Of a stretch of 64,000 nt of DNA, positions 58,669 through 64,000 are shown piece after piece. Each line of letters opens with the position of its first letter. The stretch's first letter is position 1. Origin of the DNA: Laetiporus sulphureus 93-53 (taxonomy: Eukaryota > Basidiomycota > Agaricomycetes > Polyporales > Laetiporaceae); contig NW_024468555.1 of the NCBI RefSeq assembly GCF_001632365.1, positions 124,001 through 188,000 on the forward strand, read 5' to 3'. Below the pieces are notes generated by a model. That model did no database searches. It saw only the letters and a program-made list of their open reading frames with translations, and had not been told where the DNA came from. Both the position numbers and the translations under genes were made by a program.

Positions 58669-61600
58669 ATGTCGTCGATATCGCCCACCGAGCGGTCGCG
58701 TAAATCGGGGCGGCGGAAGAGCTTGGTCTCTGAGAAGAAAGAGTTCACCGTGCCTGTTGAGCTGTACGTTTCAGCGAAGGCCGCTTCGGCTCTGCGAAAG
58801 GTGCGCGAGACCTGTCAGCAAGATACACGTCGTTGTTCAGTGGTTTGAACTCGCACTGTCCAGCCTGCTGTACTGTACAGGAGAAGCCAGGATAGGCTGG
58901 ACAAGCCGGGTGAACCGTCCAGGCTGAACGTACGCAGCTCTGCGGAAGGCACTGCCAGGAAAGTCAAGGGTATGTGAGCCAGCAATGTGAACCATTCCCT
59001 GGCATTCATGTATGCGCTATGTGAATACATCAGAGAAGTCAAGCTGGCTGAGTCTGGGTCGCAATTCTCTCGCTACTGGCCAGTGGAGAGTGGCCACTTG
59101 TAAGCTGATGGAAGAGGACGAATCTCCCGTCCTGAACGTCTATTTAGATGTGAGTGTTACTCGCACAGGAGTACCATTCAACACCCGCAGTGCTCACACT
59201 ACAGCAGGGAGCGTTGTACCAGTCCGTCTACGTCTATGCGCTGAATCATACTGATATCCGGCCAATTCACCACTCTCTCTTCGACTGCAAGGACTGCCTC
59301 GGCATATACTGCGTCGCGTACGTGCTTTCCTGTCTTGCACATCCACCAACCGTCGCCGTGACTTGCTGATCGCAATCTCCAGCGGACAGATGTGGTGTGC
59401 ATCCCCCATCGCCGAGCCCACCTTCCTCCATTTCCCCGACAGTGGCACGATGCACCTCTGGCTCTCCCTCCTTCGCGCACATGCTGTACCCGAGGTCTAC
59501 GGTCGCTGGCTCGCACCAGCAGACGGTGGACTCTATCGCATGTGGCGCCAAGTCGAGCTCACGTGCCTTGAGGGCAGGAACCTCGGCGCCCCGCGCAACA
59601 TCCCCGCATCCTCGTCCGCGATAGACGACCTCACGGCTCCTTCACTGGGCGACGAGCACGATGGTGGGACGGACGCGCTGGACATGGATGTGTACTGCGA
59701 GATTTTCGTGAACGGGTGCTTGTGCGGGCGGACGACGGTCAAGCGTGGGATTGGCGCGCCGGACTGGCAGGAGCGGTTCACGTTTGCAGACCTGCCTCCG
59801 TTCGAGAATTTGGAGATTGTGGCATGGAGGGAGAAGAAGTTGACAAAACCGACGATGCTGGGTGCGGTGCTCATCGTGCTGGTCAACTTCAGGCGGGGGG
59901 AGCATGTGGAGGGCTGGTTTCCTGTGCTGCATAGCACGTCATCTGCGAGTATGCAGGCAGGAGAGCTACGGCTGCGCATAAGGGTGGAAGAGTGCGTGTT
60001 GCTTCTCTTGCGGTGTACCGGATGTTTGACCGCGATTGCAGAGAGATCATCCTTCCCTACTCCGCATATGCTGGAGTGCTTCAGGTATTGTTCCGGTCGT
60101 CTCAATATCAGATCCTTTTCTAAGCCAAATTGGCCATATAGACGTTTAGCTCTCGGAACAGCTTAGATTGGATGTCCGACCTGGAGTCGAAGCTCAAACT
60201 CAAGCACATCTCGAAGAACATCATATCCATCGCGATCGCCAAGAACGTCCTCGTCAACGACATAATGGAAATCGCCGATCGCGAAGTTGACGGCACTCTG
60301 TCATGTGAGCCTGACCATCGTCGTAGCCTTCAATCACCCCTGCTAACGTGAACAGCGCACAATACGCTCTTGTAAGCTGTCTCCTCCCCCCTTCACTCAT
60401 GTCCTGTACCACTGACACACGACAGCCGAGGCAATACCGTGCTCACCAAGACCATGGAGCTCTTCATGTCGTGGTATGGCGCAGAGTTCCTTGAGGCGAG
60501 CGTCGGCCCGACGATTCGCCGTCTGTGCTCTGAGAAGGTCGCGATCGAGGTCGACCCCGCGCGCAGCGGGAAGGGCACGAAGAGCACGGAGAAGAACGTC
60601 GAGCTCCTCGTCCAGTGGTGCCAGACGTTCTGGGACTGCATTTACAATGCGCGAGAATTGTGTCCACCGTATGTCGACGTCCTCATATCTGCGATCGTCC
60701 GATTGTCATGTGCGAAACGATGGAGCTGACACGTCGACGCCCCTAGCGAGATGCGGAAGCTGTTCCAACATATTCGATCACTGGTAGAGCAGCGATATCA
60801 GGTCAGCGACGAGGTCAACAAAGAACTGCCGTGTCAGAGCGTGTCAGCGTTCTGCTTTTTGCGCTTCATCGTTCCTGCGATATTGCATCCGCATTTATTC
60901 GGCATATGGCCAGGTACGCTTGGACCAGTATCTTGTTCCATGTGGTATCTCACGCATCATACCAGGCATGCCTGAAGTCCGTGTCCAGCGTAGCCTCACC
61001 CTTGTGGCAAAAGTCATTCAAAATCTGGCGAATTTAAATGCTGTCAGTATGTTCGACCTTTAAACGCGCAGCATGTCTGATGCATCTACTGCAGACCGTC
61101 CACAAGGAAGGTTTTATGCGTGGCGTCAAAGATTTTCTCTTGAGCAGCTTGAAGGGCATGACTGTTTACATTATGATTGTATCAACACCAGATCCAAGTC
61201 AGACCGACCAACCAACAGGCACATCCGTGGAAGCGCACGAGCGTGCGGCTATCATGAACGCCATTCGCCAGCGTGGTGCTTCTTCCCCCATACTCTACCG
61301 CGAGGCGACACCCGTCCTTCCACATCTTCTTGATCTTCCCAAACACCTCGCAGTGATAACCGCTGTCGTCGTGCGCTACTCCCGCTCACACGGCTACACC
61401 CCTTCGCGAACACCTTCAGGCGACTCCCATCCCTTTGATGAATTCTGTTTGAAATGCTTGGAGGTAGAAGAGCAGGCTCTGTACCGCGTCAGTCAGCTCG
61501 CCAGCCGGCCTCGGCACCACAGCTCCAGCCAACCCAGTAACTCCTCTCCTCTCGCTACGAACATCCCGCTACCTCCCTCTCCGTCTTCTCCCGCCAAGGT

Positions 61601-62021
61601 TCCTCATCGCAATCGCAACCTCACACCGTTCCGAAGCCGCGTGCAGAGGAAGAATGCCCGCCCTGCCACAGCGCCCGATGACTCCGAGTTCTCTCATTAT
61701 GCACAGCCCTCCTCCGATGCATCTGTCCCTGTGAGTCCAATCAGCGACCAGCCAGGTCAGTGCGCGCACTCTCAATCTGTGCCTCAAACGAGCAGATCCG
61801 TCGATGAGATACGGACGAGGCCGCGGTCATCACATATGCCACGAGCTCCCTTCCATCATCAGCTGCGATCCTCATCGACCGATTCTGCCCTCCTGAGCAA
61901 GAGCAAGTCCGATCAGCTTTCCCTCAGCTCCAGTCCGACGAAGGATGCTCTCTCTGATGGGATAGATGACGTGCAAAGAAAGCGGAAAAGCCTCTTCCAC
62001 GGGTTCCTGGCTCGACGATGA
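58669..62021 (+). CDS. RasGAP protein with PH-like and C2 domains (BUD2-like layout)
   Basis: The protein starts MSSISPTERSRKSGRRKSLV. The N-terminal part is PH-like (GQWRVATCKLMEEDESPVLN, VYVYALNHTDIRPI, FLHFPDSGTMHLWLSLLRAH). A C2 domain follows: RMWRQVELTCLEGRNLG, VYCEIFVNGCLCGRTTVKRG, DWQERFTFADLPPFENLEIV. The RasGAP domain holds the arginine-finger loop LFRGNTVLTKTMELFMSWYG and the FLR block SVSAFCFLRFIVPAILHPHL, plus VIQNLANLNA. The tail is Ser-rich and ends KRKSLFHGFLARR. This layout is close to yeast Bud2, the GAP for Rsr1 in polarity, but a Ras target is also possible. Introns are in phase wherever I checked them, including 58801-58862 and 58971-59033. The start may lie further upstream. 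Confidence 0.82.
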
Positions 62022-62130
62022 TGAACCCATGTCTTCTTGCTGTTTTTACGGATATATATTACGAGTGTCAGTAGCAATATATGTACTATGTAACTCCATA
62101 AATCGTTCCTAGCCAATAGCGAAGTAGATG

Positions 62131-64000
62131 TCATGATAAAGTGTCCGCACTGAGTGGCTTTTGTATCTGTTTCTGCACTTCCGCTGCGACATCTTCCGAT
62201 GTACTCCGCACAGTTACACGACAAAGCTGCAACAGTGTTGAGCAAAGTTCAGCAGTACGAAGTCTATGCAAACACGTACCTTCGCTTCCCGGTTGGGCTC
62301 TAGCCTCATCAAACAGCCCACCTTCCCATCCACCGACATGTGCAATATGCCAGCACCGACAATGTTGTCTGGATTGGGGTCGATCTCGTCGAGGATGTTC
62401 AACGAAAAACCAGACACGATCTGACGCTGCTTCTCTCGGTCGACATAACCTGACTCAGTCAAATTAATGGGGAAGATGCTCTGTGCCTCTCGCGGCGGAC
62501 CGCCAATCAGTCTCCATCGCTCGAAGAAGTCAGCCTGTCCGAGCTTGACATGTTCGATGAATTTTGTGAGCACGATCGGCAATCTGAGTGCGATGCTCTG
62601 CTGCGCGCCAGCGAGGTAGGACACGCTCAATATTGGCGGCTTCGTAAATGGTTTCTTGCATTCGACTTGAATCAGTTGTTGCGATTGTGTTCGGGGCGGA
62701 ATCACATTCGGAGCGATCTTAGCGAACGTCACTGACAACGCGTCTGGCTCTTCGGTATGGAGGGTTGCGGTGAAGGAGATAAGAGGAGCAGAGATCTTAT
62801 TGCCCATGTACACGGCGAGTTGTCCTAGATGTCCATGGTACCGCGACTTGATGCCAATCTGGATCTGGACATCCTCGTAGAGCACACCCTCGCTACTCCA
62901 CGTGAGTTTGTCAAACCACCGCTCTACATTGGGGCCCACTGTTAATAGCGGAATGCCCTTCTCGGCAAGAGCCGCTGGTGATGAGGAGACCAGATGCTGG
63001 AAGGTAGAGGGTGTCTGTCCAGAGATGTCGAGCCCCATCAACGAGCTCGTGATATCGTTCGCGGAATCCTGCGTCGCTGAACCATTCCCATTCGCCTTCG
63101 TGAGTGTAGGTTTCCTCGTCGCCCTCCTAGATAGAGTGCTCTCTGCAAATGCGTCCTTCCCATTGAGACGGTTGAGGAGGGCGCTCTCTCTTGGAGGGAA
63201 GGGTGGGATCTCCTCGCAGACGTTCTGCAGCAACTCGTCATCATCTGGACGAGATGCAAGCGCATAGAATTCGCAAGCCCGCTGCTGCAGATCGACGTCC
63301 AGCACGTGTCGATACCGTTCGAACACGTTCAGCAGCTGGGGTTTGATCTCCGGAAAGACGTTGACCCACTTGATATATGTGGAGAGGAGGAGTGCACGTG
63401 TGGGTGCAGCGCAAAATTGAGACTTCGAATGAAGGACCTGGAACTGCTCCATCGGGCTGTATCCCGGATCGTTGGCAATTAAGTGGCCATATTCGCCCAG
63501 AATGTACCCTTAAATAGAACATGAGACATCTGGACGCCATATCGTCCTCGGAAACACGTACCGCCTACTTTAACGAGGCTCTCGTGCGATGAGGGCGACC
63601 TGAGATACTCAAATACCACTTTTGCAGCATATGCCTGCAAGTCCTCTGTGTTGGTCACGATTTGTACGACACGATACCAAACCTCTTCGCCGACGTGATC
63701 ACCCGCCGCACTGAGCAGCTCCAAGATGGTATCGACATACCACTTGTAGGTACTAGCATACTTCTCGGTCAAAATCGCTATCTTCAGTACCATCTCCTCG
63801 CGTAGGCCGTAATCCGCGACTTTCAAGTATCGCAGCAACTCGCCAACGATCAGCTCCGAATTGTCCGTATCACACATACTGTAAAGCAGGTCGAGCGCGC
63901 GTCGACGGACCGAAATGTCTTTGTCCCGGAGAGACAGAATGATCGTCCCTTGGTGCTTCTTGATAGCGGTCAAGTTCTCCGTTCGCGCAGCCAAATGGGC
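62131..64000 (-). CDS. APL3: AP-2 complex subunit alpha, C-terminal part (partial)
   Basis: AP-2 alpha is a large subunit of the clathrin adaptor of endocytosis at the plasma membrane. The gene enters from the right edge, so the N-terminus is missing. Visible are the end of the adaptin trunk ([75 protein letters not shown]), a hinge rich in Ser/Asn ([20 protein letters not shown]) and the alpha appendage ([60 protein letters not shown]). The last exon, after an intron at 62222-62275, ends LSADTLS and TGA at 62131-62133. The appendage features, such as the W-R-L-I-G-G-P-P block, separate alpha from the beta and gamma subunits. It is convergent with the RasGAP gene, 109 nt apart. Confidence 0.92.

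Overview
This window is nuclear DNA of a filamentous basidiomycete, most likely an Agaricomycete. Almost every gene is cut by many short introns (about 45-95 nt, usually 50-57, mostly GT-AG). Gaps between genes are short. Two genes belong to families I know mainly from Agaricomycetes: the WW-like/membrane protein at 3973 and the partial family at the left edge. There is no sign of a bacterial or organellar segment, and I found no intact transposon, CRISPR array, rRNA or tRNA gene. A 370-nt run of N lies at 21041-21410. Splice models were built by hand from splice motifs, reading phase and family conservation, with no transcript data.

Layout. 1-484: 3' end of an Agaricomycete hypothetical gene (+). 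485-3972: gene-poor, with two small minus-strand candidate genes of matching layout. 3973-5879: WW-like/membrane protein (+). 6174-7089: isopentenyl-diphosphate isomerase (-). 7514-10675: Rec8-type meiotic cohesin kleisin in 18 exons (-). 11007-13499: GRAM-domain membrane protein (-). 13853-14604: TPR-MYND protein (-), divergent from the decapping enzyme Dcp2 at 14864-17432 (+). 18681-19991: PRPP synthetase (+). 21557-24704: Ime2/Crk1-type protein kinase (+), its 5' end next to the gap. 26955-27622: complex I NDUFS6-like subunit (-), divergent from HSP104 at 27976-31048 (+). 31446-33356: conserved hypothetical (-), divergent from a NIPA-type transporter at 33499-35608 (+). 36161-36788: small candidate gene (-). 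37383-41826: DENN-domain protein (+), convergent with VPS13 at 42094-53923 (-). 55128-55886: small hypothetical (+). 56684-57969: ELO fatty-acid elongase (+). 58669-62021: PH-like/C2/RasGAP protein (+), convergent with AP-2 alpha, which runs off the right edge (-).

The gene content is mostly housekeeping: isoprenoid and lipid synthesis, PRPP, mRNA decay, protein disaggregation, respiration and membrane traffic. Two genes, rec8 and the Ime2-type kinase, are meiosis-related. I see no metabolic cluster, defence system or selfish element. The most unusual signals are in gene structure: an apparent one-nucleotide exon in the PRPP synthetase gene, a 6-nt exon in the NDUFS6-like gene, an 11-nt exon in rec8, a GC-AG intron, and a tandem acceptor in the kinase gene where one choice creates an immediate stop. 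The HSP104 promoter holds a perfect three-unit heat-shock element and a TATA box, in a 353-bp region shared with the complex I subunit gene.
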